Source: Neotamlana sargassicola (lineage in GTDB: Bacteria; Bacteroidota; Bacteroidia; Flavobacteriales; Flavobacteriaceae). From it: a DNA stretch of 64,000 nucleotides. The DNA is taken from contig NZ_JAJAPX010000003.1 of assembly GCF_020523965.1 (NCBI RefSeq), positions 372,001 to 436,000 of the forward strand, in the 5' to 3' direction. Under the pieces are notes generated by a model. That model made no database searches. It was not told where the DNA came from and saw only the letters and a program-made list of their open reading frames with translations. A program made the translations under genes and the position numbers. This document shows, one piece after another, positions 16,688 through 25,860 of this stretch (position 1 is the first letter of the stretch; each line of letters opens with the position of its first letter).

Positions 16688-17443
16688 TTATTTATTTATT
16701 ATAAAATTTTCTAGTTGTTTCAAACTTATTTTATTCTCGTAAATGGCTTTTCCTATTATGGTGCCTTCGCAACCAATTTCGGCTAATTTTGGTAATTCAT
16801 CAAATTTCGAAATACCTCCAGAGGCGATTAACTTTAAAGTTGATTCGTTTTCACTTTGACTGGGCTTTGTGTTACATTCAGCAATCATTTTCTTATACAA
16901 ATCGAATGAAGGGCCTTGTAACATGCCATCCTTAGCTATATCGGTACAAATTACATAGCTAACACCTTTAGTCATATAATTCTGCACAAACGGAATGAGC
17001 TCTTCATCACTTTCTTCTAACCAACCGCTAATGGCTATTTTCTCATTATTTGCATCGGCACCTAAAATTATTTTATCACTACCGTATTTGGTTAGCCAAC
17101 TTTCAAAAACTTCTGGTTTTTTAACAGCAATACTTCCACCGGTAATTTGTTTTGCACCAGATTCAAATGCAATGTGTAAATCTTCATCAGTTTTTAAACC
17201 ACCACCAAAATCTATCTTTAAATTGGTTTTAGTCGCAATAGTTTCTAACACTTTATGGTTTACAATATGGCTTGCCTTGGCACCATCTAAATCTACTAAA
17301 TGCAAATGCTCTATACCATGAGCTTCGTATTGCTTCGCAATTTCTAATGGGTTTTCGTTATATACTTTTTTTGTGTTGTAATCACCTTTTGATAATCTTA
17401 CACATTTACCGTCTATTATGTCTATTGCTGGTATTATTCTCAA
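16688..17443 (-). CDS. hisA: ProFAR isomerase
   Basis: HisA is the TIM-barrel isomerase that opens the ribose of ProFAR to give PRFAR. It has 251 residues and is a homolog of HisF. Signatures are [21 protein letters not shown] with the catalytic Asp, [17 protein letters not shown], and the C-terminal half [16 protein letters not shown] with the second Asp. The gene follows hisH by 15 bases and is flanked downstream by the family B hairpin. Confidence 0.97.
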   Translation of the reverse strand: MRIIPAIDIIDGKCVRLSKGDYNTKKVYNENPLEIAKQYEAHGIEHLHLVDLDGAKASHIVNHKVLETIATKTNLKIDFGGGLKTDEDLHIAFESGAKQITGGSIAVKKPEVFESWLTKYGSDKIILGADANNEKIAISGWLEESDEELIPFVQNYMTKGVSYVICTDIAKDGMLQGPSFDLYKKMIAECNTKPSQSENESTLKLIASGGISKFDELPKLAEIGCEGTIIGKAIYENKISLKQLENFIINK

Positions 17444-17458
17444 AATAGTTGTTAGTTT

Positions 17459-18052
17459 CTAGTTGTTAGTATTTAATTCTAAAAAATTCTTAAGAATTTT
17501 TTCGCCTTCTTTTCCGCTTTTTTCAGGGTGAAATTGCACGCCATAAAAATTTTCGTGTTGTAATGCCGATGCGTAATTAATCTCGTAATCGGTAGCAGCA
17601 ATAGTTTCATTACAATGTTCGGCATAAAAACTATGCACTAAATACATGTATTCGTTTTCTTTGATGCCTTTAAATAAATCGGATTTTAAATCTTTTATAA
17701 CATTCCAACCCATTTGCGGTACTTTTACGCTATTTGAAAAACGCTTTACTTTTGTTTGAAAAATCCCCAAGCCCTCTGTATTACCTTCTTCGGAGTGTAA
17801 ACACATGAGTTGCATACCTAAACAAATGCCCAAAACAGGTTGTTTTAAATTAGGAATTAAGGTATCCAAACCACTTTTTTTAAGCATTTTCATAGCGGAA
17901 CTAGCTTCGCCTACTCCTGGGAAAATGACTTTATCGGCCGCTTTTATTTCTTCAGCATTATTCGATAAAACAGCATCGACACCTAAGCGTTTAAAAGCAA
18001 ATTGTATACTTTTTATATTTCCTGCACCGTAATCTATTATTACTAATTTCAT
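17459..18052 (-). CDS. hisH: imidazole glycerol phosphate synthase, glutaminase subunit
   Basis: HisH is the class I glutamine amidotransferase that supplies ammonia to HisF. The nucleophile is Cys77 in GICLGMQLM, and the His and Glu of the triad are in VQFHPEKSG. The chosen start gives MKLVIIDYGAGN and 197 residues. A longer frame from 18100 reads through the degenerate TTGTTGG-type repeat (ISLTNNQRRTTNNK) and is unlikely. It follows hisB and precedes hisA. Confidence 0.96.
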   Translation of the reverse strand: MKLVIIDYGAGNIKSIQFAFKRLGVDAVLSNNAEEIKAADKVIFPGVGEASSAMKMLKKSGLDTLIPNLKQPVLGICLGMQLMCLHSEEGNTEGLGIFQTKVKRFSNSVKVPQMGWNVIKDLKSDLFKGIKENEYMYLVHSFYAEHCNETIAATDYEINYASALQHENFYGVQFHPEKSGKEGEKILKNFLELNTNN

Positions 18053-18130
18053 TATTTTGTTGTTGGTTGTTCGTCGTTGGTTGTTGGTCAATGAAATCAA
18101 TTAACCAATAACTAGCAACAAACAACTAGT

Positions 18131-19273
18131 TTACAATAACCCTTTTGTACTTGGTAAAAACATTTTATTGGCATCACGTTTTACGGCCATTTTCATGGCT
18201 TTTGCAAATGCTTTAAAAATGCCTTCAATTTTATGATGCTCGTTTACACCTTCTGCTTTTACATTTAAATTACATTTTGCGCCATCGGTAAACGATTTAA
18301 ATAAATGATAAAACATTTCGGTTGGCATATCGCCTATTTTTTCGCGTTTAAATTCGGCATCCCATTCTAACCAATTTCTACCTCCAAAATCTACCGCTAC
18401 TTGTGCTAAACAATCATCCATTGGCAAGCAAAAACCGTAGCGCTCTATACCTAATTTATTACCTAAAGCTTTATTGAATAATTCACCAAGCGCAATCATA
18501 GTATCTTCAATGGTATGGTGTTCGTCTACTTCTAAATCGCCATTTACTTTTATGGTTAAATCCATAGCACCATGACGCCCAATTTGGTCTAACATATGAT
18601 CGAAAAACGATAAACCTGTATCAATATCGTTTTTACCCGAACCATCAAGATTTAATTTGATGTAAATTTGAGTTTCATTGGTGTTACGTGTAATTTCTGA
18701 AACTCTGTCTTTTAACTTTAAAAACTCATAGATTTCTTTCCAATCGGTACTCGTTAAAGCAATACAATCTAAAATATCTTGTTTAGAAGACTCTATTTCA
18801 TCGGCTCCTAATTCGGGATCTTCAGACAAATAAATACCCTTTGCGCCAAGGTTTTTAGCAAGTTCCATATCGGTAATTCTATCACCTAAAACAAAAGAGT
18901 TTTTTAAATCGTAATCTTCAGAAAAATACTTGGTTAATAAGCCTGTTCTAGGCTTACGCGTATCTGCATTTTCATGCGGAAAGGTTTTATCTATATGAAT
19001 TTCAGCAAACTCTACACCTTCCTTTTTAAAGGCATCAATAATTTTATTTTGCGGTGGCCAAAAGGTGTCTTCAGGAAACGAATCGGTTCCTAAGCCATCT
19101 TGATTAGTAACCATTACCAACTCAAAATCTAATTCGCTAGCAATTTTAGCCATGTATTGAAACACTTTTGGGTAAAATTCTAGTTTTTCAAGACTGTCTA
19201 ATTGATAATCTACTGGCGGTTCTAGCACCAATGTGCCGTCTCTATCTATAAATAGTACTTTTGTTTTGCTCAT
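18131..19273 (-). CDS. hisB: bifunctional histidinol-phosphatase / imidazoleglycerol-phosphate dehydratase
   Basis: This fused enzyme runs steps 6 and 8 of histidine synthesis. The N-terminal HAD phosphatase domain (residues 1 to about 165) shows [13 protein letters not shown] with the nucleophilic Asp, and [17 protein letters not shown]. The C-terminal IGPD domain shows the two metal-binding HHxxE motifs DEHHTIEDT and [13 protein letters not shown]. Its 380 residues fit the fused form known in gamma-proteobacteria and Bacteroidota. It starts 1 base after the hisC stop, so the two are probably coupled. Confidence 0.97.
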   Translation of the reverse strand: MSKTKVLFIDRDGTLVLEPPVDYQLDSLEKLEFYPKVFQYMAKIASELDFELVMVTNQDGLGTDSFPEDTFWPPQNKIIDAFKKEGVEFAEIHIDKTFPHENADTRKPRTGLLTKYFSEDYDLKNSFVLGDRITDMELAKNLGAKGIYLSEDPELGADEIESSKQDILDCIALTSTDWKEIYEFLKLKDRVSEITRNTNETQIYIKLNLDGSGKNDIDTGLSFFDHMLDQIGRHGAMDLTIKVNGDLEVDEHHTIEDTMIALGELFNKALGNKLGIERYGFCLPMDDCLAQVAVDFGGRNWLEWDAEFKREKIGDMPTEMFYHLFKSFTDGAKCNLNVKAEGVNEHHKIEGIFKAFAKAMKMAVKRDANKMFLPSTKGLL

Positions 19274-19274
19274 G

Positions 19275-20321
19275 TTAGTCTAATTCTTTTAATGCCTTAA
19301 TTAAAACTTCATTTTCAGCGTCGATTCCTACGGTAAAACGCAACGTGTTTTCACAAAGTGGTTGTGTGGTGCGATTTCTAATAACAATGCCTTTTTCTAG
19401 TAGCTGATTGTAGCGTTTTGTAGCATCATCAACTCGTGCAAGCACAAAATTAGCTTCCGTAGGGAAAATAGTTTCTACAAAACTGATATTTTTTAATGCC
19501 TCAATTAAAATTTGACGTTCTTTTAAAACCGCATTTACTTCGTTTGTAACCGCTTCTAAATTTGAAACACGTTCTAGCGCTCGTTTTTGTGTTAATTCGT
19601 TAACATTATATGGCGGTTTAATTTTGTTTAAAATTGAAATAATTTCCGCGGAAGCGTAACACAATCCTAAACGAATTCCTGCTAAGCCATAAGCTTTAGA
19701 TAGTGTTTGCGTAACAATTAAATTAGGATAATTATTTAATTCTGAAATCCAACTTTGTTGATTTGAAAAATCGATATAAGCTTCATCAATCACCACTAAG
19801 CCACTAAAATTATCAAGTAATGTTTTTATTTTTCCTGAAGCTATTAAATTACCAGTTGGGTTATTTGGCGAACAAATAAATAGCATTTTTGAATTGGCGT
19901 CAATAGCTTCTAAAATGGCTTCAACATTGGGCTGAAAATCTGAGTTTAACTCAACTTTTCGCTCTTCAATCTCGTTTAAATTAGATAAAACAGTGTACAT
20001 GCCATAAGTTGGTGGCAGTGTAATGATGTTGTCTTTTTTAGGTTCGCAAAAGGCTCTAAATAATAAATCTAGCACTTCGTCGCTACCGTTACCTAACAAA
20101 ATCTGATTTGGAGAAACGTTTTTCTGTTCTGCTAAAACAGCTTTTAACGAACGCTGTAACGGATCTGGATAACGATTTACACCATTTTCGAACGGATTTT
20201 CGTTGGCATCTAAAAAAATCATTTTAGACCCATCGGAAACATATTCGTCGCGAGCAGAACTGTAGGCTTTCATTGCTTTTACGTTCTCTCGAATTATATT
20301 TTGTAAATTAAAGTTATTCAT
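19275..20321 (-). CDS. hisC: histidinol-phosphate aminotransferase
   Basis: HisC is a PLP-dependent class I/II aminotransferase that makes histidinol phosphate. It has 348 residues. The PLP lysine lies in [24 protein letters not shown] supplies the PLP-binding Asp, and the early motifs [18 protein letters not shown] and [14 protein letters not shown] are typical. A family of REP-like palindromes lies between it and hisD. Confidence 0.97.
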   Translation of the reverse strand: MNNFNLQNIIRENVKAMKAYSSARDEYVSDGSKMIFLDANENPFENGVNRYPDPLQRSLKAVLAEQKNVSPNQILLGNGSDEVLDLLFRAFCEPKKDNIITLPPTYGMYTVLSNLNEIEERKVELNSDFQPNVEAILEAIDANSKMLFICSPNNPTGNLIASGKIKTLLDNFSGLVVIDEAYIDFSNQQSWISELNNYPNLIVTQTLSKAYGLAGIRLGLCYASAEIISILNKIKPPYNVNELTQKRALERVSNLEAVTNEVNAVLKERQILIEALKNISFVETIFPTEANFVLARVDDATKRYNQLLEKGIVIRNRTTQPLCENTLRFTVGIDAENEVLIKALKELD

Positions 20322-20352
20322 TTTATTAATTCTGAATGGTCACGCTTAACAC

Positions 20353-20447
20353 CGTCGAAGTGTTTTCTAAAAGGCTTCGACTGCGCTCAGCCTGACATAA
20401 CGATACTTCTTTATGTTATGAGATGCTGAAACGAGTTCAGCATGACA
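20353..20447. repeat. REP-like palindrome cluster between hisD and hisC (families C and D)
   Basis: GTCGAAG (20353 on) pairs with CTTCGAC about 20 bases later. This second arm is part of CTTCGACTGCGCTCAGCCTGACA, a word I recall as widespread in Flavobacteriaceae (read here as CTTCGACTGCGC then GCTCAGCCTGACA). ATAAC and GTTAT pair further on. GCTGAA/TTCAGC form the stem of the 20418-20447 copy of family C. Confidence 0.75.
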
Positions 20448-20455
20448 AAACAATT

Positions 20456-21739
20456 TTATTTTAAATCTTTTAAACGGATACTAACCGCATTTTTATGCGC
20501 TTGTAAACCTTCTGCTTCGGCCATTAATTCAATAGTTTCTCCAATATTTAAAATACCTTCTTTTGATATTTTTTGAAACGTCATGCTCTTCATAAAACTA
20601 TCTAAATTCACACCCGAATATGCTTTACTAAATCCGTTTGTTGGCAACGTATGGTTAGTTCCAGATGCATAATCGCCTGCGCTTTCTGGTGTATAATCAC
20701 CTATAAAAACCGAACCTGCATTTCTTATGTTTTCAACGTAATAATCTTCATTTTTAGAACAAATTATGAAGTGTTCTGGCCCATATTGATTAATTAAATC
20801 TAACGCTATTTCATCATTTTCAACAAATATAGATTTAGAATTAGCGATGGCTTTTTCGGCTATTTCTTTACGCGGCAACACTTGTAATTGCGCTTCTACT
20901 TCTTCTGAAACCTTAGCTATAAGTTCTTGTGATGTTGCTACTAAAATAACCTGACTATCAGCACCGTGTTCTGCCTGACTTAATAAATCTGATGCAATAT
21001 AGCTTGCATTTGCACCATTATCGGCAACAACTAACAATTCACTTGGACCAGCAGGCATATCGATAGCCACACCGTATTTAGTGGCTAATTGTTTTGCCAC
21101 GGTTACAAATTGGTTGCCAGGACCAAAAATTTTATAAACTTGTGGTATGGTTTCTGTACCAAAAGTTAATGCAGCAATGGCTTGAATACCGCCAACTTTA
21201 AATATTTTAGTTACGCCACATAGTTTGGCTGCATACAAAATTTCGGGAGCTAATTTACCTTCTTTATTTGGTGGCGAACACAATACAATTTCGTTACAAC
21301 CTGCAATTTTCGCAGGAGCAGCCAGCATTAAAACCGTTGAAAACAAAGGCGCTGTTCCTCCTGGAATATATAAACCAACGCGTTCTATGGCGCGCTTTTC
21401 TTGCCAGCATTGAACACCGTTTGTGGTTTCTAATTCTATTTTTTCTGTTTTTTGAGCCGCATGAAATGCTTCAATATTATTTTTAGCATTTGCAATTGCA
21501 GTTTTTAAAGCTTCAGGAATGCTTTTAACGGCTTCTTCAATTTCTTCGGAAGACACTAAATTGCTTTCCAAGGTTACCTTATCGAAACGTTCTGTATATG
21601 TTTTTATAGCACTGTCGCCATTAGTCTTAACATCGTTAAACACCTCGCTTACAATACCTTCAATATCATCGACGGTTTGTGTTGGGCGTTTTAAAATATC
21701 GGCCCATGTGTTTTTATCTGGATTGTTAATTATTTGCAT
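20456..21739 (-). CDS. hisD: histidinol dehydrogenase
   Basis: HisD is the zinc- and NAD-dependent enzyme that oxidises histidinol to histidine in the last two steps. It has 427 residues, as usual. Signatures are IFGPGNQFVTVAKQL, DMPAGPSELLVVAD, the zinc/catalytic region LLSQAEHGADSQVIL, and the C-terminal GTNHTLPTNGFSKAYSGV. It follows hisG after a 99-base gap that contains two small palindromes. Confidence 0.97.
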   Translation of the reverse strand: MQIINNPDKNTWADILKRPTQTVDDIEGIVSEVFNDVKTNGDSAIKTYTERFDKVTLESNLVSSEEIEEAVKSIPEALKTAIANAKNNIEAFHAAQKTEKIELETTNGVQCWQEKRAIERVGLYIPGGTAPLFSTVLMLAAPAKIAGCNEIVLCSPPNKEGKLAPEILYAAKLCGVTKIFKVGGIQAIAALTFGTETIPQVYKIFGPGNQFVTVAKQLATKYGVAIDMPAGPSELLVVADNGANASYIASDLLSQAEHGADSQVILVATSQELIAKVSEEVEAQLQVLPRKEIAEKAIANSKSIFVENDEIALDLINQYGPEHFIICSKNEDYYVENIRNAGSVFIGDYTPESAGDYASGTNHTLPTNGFSKAYSGVNLDSFMKSMTFQKISKEGILNIGETIELMAEAEGLQAHKNAVSIRLKDLK

Positions 21740-21756
21740 AAAACTTTCTTTTCTTC

Positions 21757-21822
21757 ATTTCCGCAAAAGCAGAAATCTTAAAGTGTATAAATTTAATTTG
21801 AGATTTCCGTTTTCACGGAAAT
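21757..21822. repeat. paired small palindromes between hisG and hisD (family E)
   Basis: ATTTCCGC-AAAA-GCAGAAAT at 21757-21776 has one mismatch. ATTTCCGT-TTTC-ACGGAAAT at 21803-21822 is perfect. The two form tandem hairpins of the same sequence type, a typical REP-pair layout. They may stabilise or cut the hisG part of the message. Confidence 0.65.
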
Positions 21823-21838
21823 ACAAAAAGCTATTATA

Positions 21839-22696
21839 TTAAAGTACCATTTTTTCAATTGGGCAAACTAAAATACCTTCGGCACCGTTGGCTTTTAACT
21901 CATCAATAACTTCCCAAAAATCGTTTTTATTAATAACAGAATGTACAGAGCTCCAACCTTCTTGTGCTAAAGGCAACACGGTTGGACTTTTCATTCCTGG
22001 CAATAAACTCACAATTTTATCTAACCTGTCGTTTGGTGCGTTTAATAAAACATATTTAGAGTTTTTTCCTTTTAAAACCGATTTCATTCTAAATAATAAC
22101 TTGTCTAGAATGGCTTGTTTTTCTTCGGTTAATTCTGGAGCCGAAGTTAATACGGCTTCACTTTTAAAAAGTACTTCTACTTCTTTTAAATTGTTTTTAA
22201 AAAGCGTGCTTCCGCTTGAAACAATATCAACAATAGCGTGAGATAACCCAATATTTGGAGCAATTTCTACCGAACCATTAATAACATGAATATCGGCTTT
22301 TTCGCCTTTCTTTTCAAAATACTGATTTACGGTATTGGGGTATGATGTTGCAATTTTTTTACCTCGTAAATCTTCAATAGAATTATATTCTGCATTTTTA
22401 GGTACAGCAATAGATACTTTACATTTTGAAAAGCCCAAACGCTCTACAATTGGTAAATCGTTACCTTTTTCTATTAATGTATTTTCGCCTAAAATGGCAA
22501 TATCTACAACACCATCGCGTAAATACTGCGGAATATCGCCGTTACGTAAATACAAAACTTCCATAGGGAAATTTCTAGCTTCGGCTTTTAATTGGTCTTT
22601 ACCATTATCGATAGAGATGCCACAATTTTTTAGTAAGTCTAACGATTCTTCATTTAATCGTCCTGATTTTTGTACTGCAATTTTTAGTTTACTCAT
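21839..22696 (-). CDS. hisG: ATP phosphoribosyltransferase, long form
   Basis: HisG makes phosphoribosyl-ATP, the committed step of histidine synthesis. At 285 residues this is the long form with its own C-terminal ACT-like regulatory domain, so no HisZ is needed and feedback inhibition by histidine is expected. Signatures are KIAVQKSGRLNEES at the start, IGLSHAIVDIVSSGSTL, and the regulatory-domain stretch GMKSPTVLPLAQEGWSSVHSVI. It is the first structural gene of the his operon, about 110 bases after the His leader peptide. Confidence 0.97.
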   Translation of the reverse strand: MSKLKIAVQKSGRLNEESLDLLKNCGISIDNGKDQLKAEARNFPMEVLYLRNGDIPQYLRDGVVDIAILGENTLIEKGNDLPIVERLGFSKCKVSIAVPKNAEYNSIEDLRGKKIATSYPNTVNQYFEKKGEKADIHVINGSVEIAPNIGLSHAIVDIVSSGSTLFKNNLKEVEVLFKSEAVLTSAPELTEEKQAILDKLLFRMKSVLKGKNSKYVLLNAPNDRLDKIVSLLPGMKSPTVLPLAQEGWSSVHSVINKNDFWEVIDELKANGAEGILVCPIEKMVL

Positions 22697-22747
22697 TGTT
22701 GATTTTTATATGAGTTTGAAACAATCTTGTTGATTTTTTTAAATGAA

Positions 22748-22776
22748 AAACCCGCTTGATTGTCTCAAACGGGTTT
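22748..22776 (-). terminator. his attenuator terminator
   Basis: On the transcribed strand AAACCCGTTTGA pairs with TCAAGCGGGTTT (12 pairs, one G-U) around the loop GACAA, followed by T residues. It lies 52 bases before the hisG start and 31 bases after the leader peptide stop. The leader segment TCTCAAGCG (22813-22821) can instead pair with CGTTTGAGA (22763-22771), which removes most of the terminator's first arm. Confidence 0.85.
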
Positions 22777-22806
22777 AAATATATTTTCATTTTATTCAAT
22801 ACATTT

Positions 22807-22860
22807 TTACTTCGCTTGAGAGCAAATGTAAAAATGATGATGTGTTTGAATAAAAGTCAT
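22807..22860 (-). CDS. hisL: his operon leader peptide (MTFIQTHHHFYICSQAK)
   Basis: This 17-residue frame lies upstream of hisG and contains three consecutive His codons (CAT CAT CAT, 22834-22842) in positions 7 to 9. It begins with ATG 21 bases after the candidate -7 box and ends with TAA just before the attenuator hairpin. By analogy with enterobacterial hisL, ribosome stalling at the His codons would expose TCTCAAGCG for antiterminator pairing. Normal translation to the stop would cover that segment and let the terminator form. The frame is too short to prove by coding statistics; the His run, position and paired structures are the evidence. Confidence 0.82.
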   Translation of the reverse strand: MTFIQTHHHFYICSQAK

Positions 22861-22880
22861 GTCTTTTTGTTTTACTGAAG

Positions 22881-22911
22881 CAAATATCTGTAATAAAAGT
22901 AAATTTTCAAA
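22881..22911 (-). promoter_or_regulatory. candidate his operon promoter
   Basis: On the minus strand TTTG is followed after 19 bases by GATATTTG, one base off TAnnTTTG. The predicted transcript start is about 15 bases before the leader peptide ATG, which suits an attenuator transcript. Confidence 0.55.
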
Positions 22912-22934
22912 CTTTAATTTACAAATATTAAAAC

Positions 22935-22963
22935 ATTTTACAATTTTTAGGTATTTGTAAAAT
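22935..22963 (-). terminator. terminator-like hairpin after the prohibitin gene
   Basis: ATTTTACAA and TTGTAAAAT form a perfect 9-base stem around an 11-base loop, 16 bases after the prohibitin stop. It ends that unit before the his promoter. The T-run is short. Confidence 0.5.
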
Positions 22964-22978
22964 ATTTATCGTGAATGT

Positions 22979-23794
22979 TTATTGATTTCCTAGAATAATT
23001 GGCATTCCACTATCTCCCGAACCTATAACAATAACTTTACTATTTGGTGATTCAGATAATTTTATGGTTGCCTCGATACCTTTATCCTGTAAAATTTTAT
23101 CGGTTAACGATGCACTTAAAATTTTATTAGCTTCAGCTTTACCTTCGGCTTCAATAATTTGTTTTTCAGCTTCTTTTTCTGCAGTTACAAGTCTAAACTC
23201 ATACTCTAACGACTCTTGTTCTTGCTTTAATTTACGCTCAATTGCCTCTTTTATAGTTGATGGCAACGTTACATCGCGAACTAAAAACTCATTTAACTTA
23301 ATATATTGTTTTTCTAGAATTTTTTTAGTCTCTACAAAAATTTCATCTTGTATAGCATCACGCTTACTAGAATATAATTGCTCTGGTGTGTAACGACCTA
23401 CAACACTACGAGCGGCACTTCTAATAGCAGGTTGAATTACACGCTGCAAATAGTTTTCGCCTAAAGTTTGGTGTAGTTTTCCTAAATCTTGAAATACAGG
23501 TTGAAACCAAGCAGAACCATCAATTTGAATTTCTAACCCGTTTGAAGATAGTACTTTCATTTTTTCAAATAATTCTTGTTGACGCACTTCGTAAACAATA
23601 ACTTTATTCCAAGGTGCTACTATGTGAAAACCTTCGCCTAAAGGAGGCTGATCGGTTACCACTCCATTATCAAAAGTTTTGTACAAAACTCCAGCTTCAC
23701 CGGAACCTATTGTTACTGCCGATTTGGATAATATTATAATTAAAACCACAATTGAAATAATTGCAGGAAATGCTATTTTAGGTAATTTGTCCAT
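22979..23794 (-). CDS. prohibitin-type SPFH membrane protein
   Basis: This 271-residue protein has an N-terminal membrane anchor (about residues 9-24, AIISIVVLIIILS). It is followed by an SPFH/band-7 domain with TIGSGEAGVLYKTF, EGFHIVAPWNKVIVYEVR and VRDVTLPSTIKEAIERK. A Glu/Lys/Ala-rich coiled coil (about 185-240, QEQESLEYEFRLVTAEKEAEKQI) comes next, and a short hydrophobic tail. Such proteins form large rings that organise membranes and modulate AAA proteases such as FtsH. It follows the VWA-type gene by about 20 bases, in an apparent fabG-VWA-prohibitin unit. Confidence 0.93.
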   Translation of the reverse strand: MDKLPKIAFPAIISIVVLIIILSKSAVTIGSGEAGVLYKTFDNGVVTDQPPLGEGFHIVAPWNKVIVYEVRQQELFEKMKVLSSNGLEIQIDGSAWFQPVFQDLGKLHQTLGENYLQRVIQPAIRSAARSVVGRYTPEQLYSSKRDAIQDEIFVETKKILEKQYIKLNEFLVRDVTLPSTIKEAIERKLKQEQESLEYEFRLVTAEKEAEKQIIEAEGKAEANKILSASLTDKILQDKGIEATIKLSESPNSKVIVIGSGDSGMPIILGNQ

Positions 23795-23814
23795 TTGTTG
23801 TTTATTTAGTTTAT

Positions 23815-25851
23815 CTATGTTAATCCGTTATATTTTCGTAAAAACCATTCTACACTTAAGCTTATAGCTATAATTGCTAATAGAATTTTCCAATCTATTA
23901 AAGGTAGGGTTTCTTTTTTACTTTTTTGAATAGGCGTAAAACGCTCATCGTTTACTAAAGTTGATATTAAATTATCTGTATTATTTATAAAAAACGCTTC
24001 TCCATTACTGTTTGTCGCTATACTTTTTAGTTTTGTTACATTGGCGCTTAAAAATTGTTCTTCCACATTATAATCTAAAATCTCGAAACGCCCAGATTTA
24101 GTTAGTTTATCTGTTGAAGTTTGAATATTGAATTTATATGAACCTGGAGATAAATTACTTAAATCTACTTGATAATTGTTGTTTTTTAGAACAAAAGGAT
24201 ATGTTTTTTGCTCGTTTGAAGCTTCGTTAATCACAGTAATGTTGATAGTTTCGCGAGTATCAAAAACAAAGTTTTTATCGAAATATTCTGCTTTTACAAA
24301 AATATTTGTTCCGCTGTTATAAAATGAATTATAATCGATATTTAAGCGGCTTCTTTGTTGATTGGTATTTAAAAATTGAATTAGCTTGCCTATAAAATCA
24401 TCAAAATCGTTAAATGACTTTGTGTTTAAAAAACTTTGAGCCCGCCATTGCCAAATGTTTTCACCTAAAATTAAAACTTCACGTTGTTTATCGTTTTCAA
24501 TAGTAGCAACAAGCGGTTCGTTAATAGAAACTCCATTTAAAGTTTTATTTAAAAGGACTTGATAAGGCGTGTTGAAAATAACCGAGCTGTAGTTGGAAAG
24601 CAACGGTGGAAAACTTTCAAATTCGATATCGCTTACAATAAAAGGAGAGAAACCTGAATTTAATTGAGCTTGATAATTTTCGGTTTGATTAGTAATTTCA
24701 AACTCATATTCTTTCACGGTATTATTTAAAAAAGACAAGTCGGTTTTAGAACCAACAATAACTAATTTATTTATTTTGTTTTTTTTAATAATCTCAAAAA
24801 CAGACTTAAATGAATTATTTGGTTGATTTAATATAACCAACTTAAAATCATTCACTTGAGAAACAAACTCGTTAGGTTTTAAAATAACGATTTCGCGCTG
24901 TTTATTAGTTTCTATACTTTTTTTAAGAAGCCCAATATCTGGATGAATTATATCGCTAACAATTGCAATTTTTGTTTTTTCATTAATAACATCAACTGCA
25001 AAATTTTTAGTATTATTTACCTTGTTTTTTTCATTTTCAATTGGAGAAATAGTTGCTTTATAATTACTAAATCCTACCGAATTAGCTGGTAATGTAAAGT
25101 TTAAAACTTTTGAATTGCTTTCTTCTGAAAACTTCAAAGTTGAAAAATATACCGTTCTGCCATTATTTGATACCGTAAAACTAGAACTTACTTGTTCTTT
25201 CCCGTTGTAAACTAAAATAACCTCTACAGGGAATTTATTATTTAGATAGGCATACTTGTTTACGTTAAGTTGTTCTATTTTTAAATCGATATGAGTTAGT
25301 GTATCACCTAAAACAATGGGGTAAATTGGATGTTTATAAGTATTATTTACAAATTGATAATCGTTACCATAGGTTTGATTACCATCTGTAATTAAAATGG
25401 TTGGTGCTGTAGTTTGCCTATAAATTTTGTTTAGTTTGTTAAACGCAGAAGAAATATTGGTTTGATTTTCTGAAAAATCTAGACTATCTGATAAGTTTAA
25501 AGTTTCACCAAAGTTGTAAAATTGAATGTTAAATTTAGAGTTTAAATCTTGATTTGAAGCTAGTTTTTTTAATAGTTGAACTGTTTTTTGGTCTTGTTTT
25601 AAAAATTTTACCGATTTAGAATTATCTGTAGCTATAATTAAATTAGCTTTTTCTGTATAAATGTTGGTTCTATTGAATTGCGGATTAATAATTAAAACTA
25701 AAACCGAAAAAATACTAATAAACCGCAAAACTGAAAAAAGCATGTTTAATTTGAACATGCTTTTTTCATTTTTTTTATAGTACTGAAAAAGAGCAAGTAA
25801 CAATGCTATAATTCCAGCTAAAACAATATATAAAATAGTTTGTATTTGCAT
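23815..25851 (-). CDS. VWA-like membrane protein
   Basis: This 678-residue protein has two N-terminal membrane helices (about 7-24 and 36-58) and one at the C terminus (about 651-667, LLAIIAISLSVEWFL). Between them lies a periplasmic part. Its first section looks like a von Willebrand A domain (LIIATDNSKSV, a degenerate MIDAS DxSxS; TAPTILITDGNQT). Beta-sandwich and gatase-like segments follow. This matches the uncharacterised VWA proteins of Bacteroidota that resemble BatA/BatB topology. Function is unknown; protein complex assembly in the envelope is a guess. It lies 9 bases after fabG. Confidence 0.72.
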   Translation of the reverse strand: MQIQTILYIVLAGIIALLLALFQYYKKNEKSMFKLNMLFSVLRFISIFSVLVLIINPQFNRTNIYTEKANLIIATDNSKSVKFLKQDQKTVQLLKKLASNQDLNSKFNIQFYNFGETLNLSDSLDFSENQTNISSAFNKLNKIYRQTTAPTILITDGNQTYGNDYQFVNNTYKHPIYPIVLGDTLTHIDLKIEQLNVNKYAYLNNKFPVEVILVYNGKEQVSSSFTVSNNGRTVYFSTLKFSEESNSKVLNFTLPANSVGFSNYKATISPIENEKNKVNNTKNFAVDVINEKTKIAIVSDIIHPDIGLLKKSIETNKQREIVILKPNEFVSQVNDFKLVILNQPNNSFKSVFEIIKKNKINKLVIVGSKTDLSFLNNTVKEYEFEITNQTENYQAQLNSGFSPFIVSDIEFESFPPLLSNYSSVIFNTPYQVLLNKTLNGVSINEPLVATIENDKQREVLILGENIWQWRAQSFLNTKSFNDFDDFIGKLIQFLNTNQQRSRLNIDYNSFYNSGTNIFVKAEYFDKNFVFDTRETINITVINEASNEQKTYPFVLKNNNYQVDLSNLSPGSYKFNIQTSTDKLTKSGRFEILDYNVEEQFLSANVTKLKSIATNSNGEAFFINNTDNLISTLVNDERFTPIQKSKKETLPLIDWKILLAIIAISLSVEWFLRKYNGLT

Positions 25852-25860
25852 TAATTGCTA

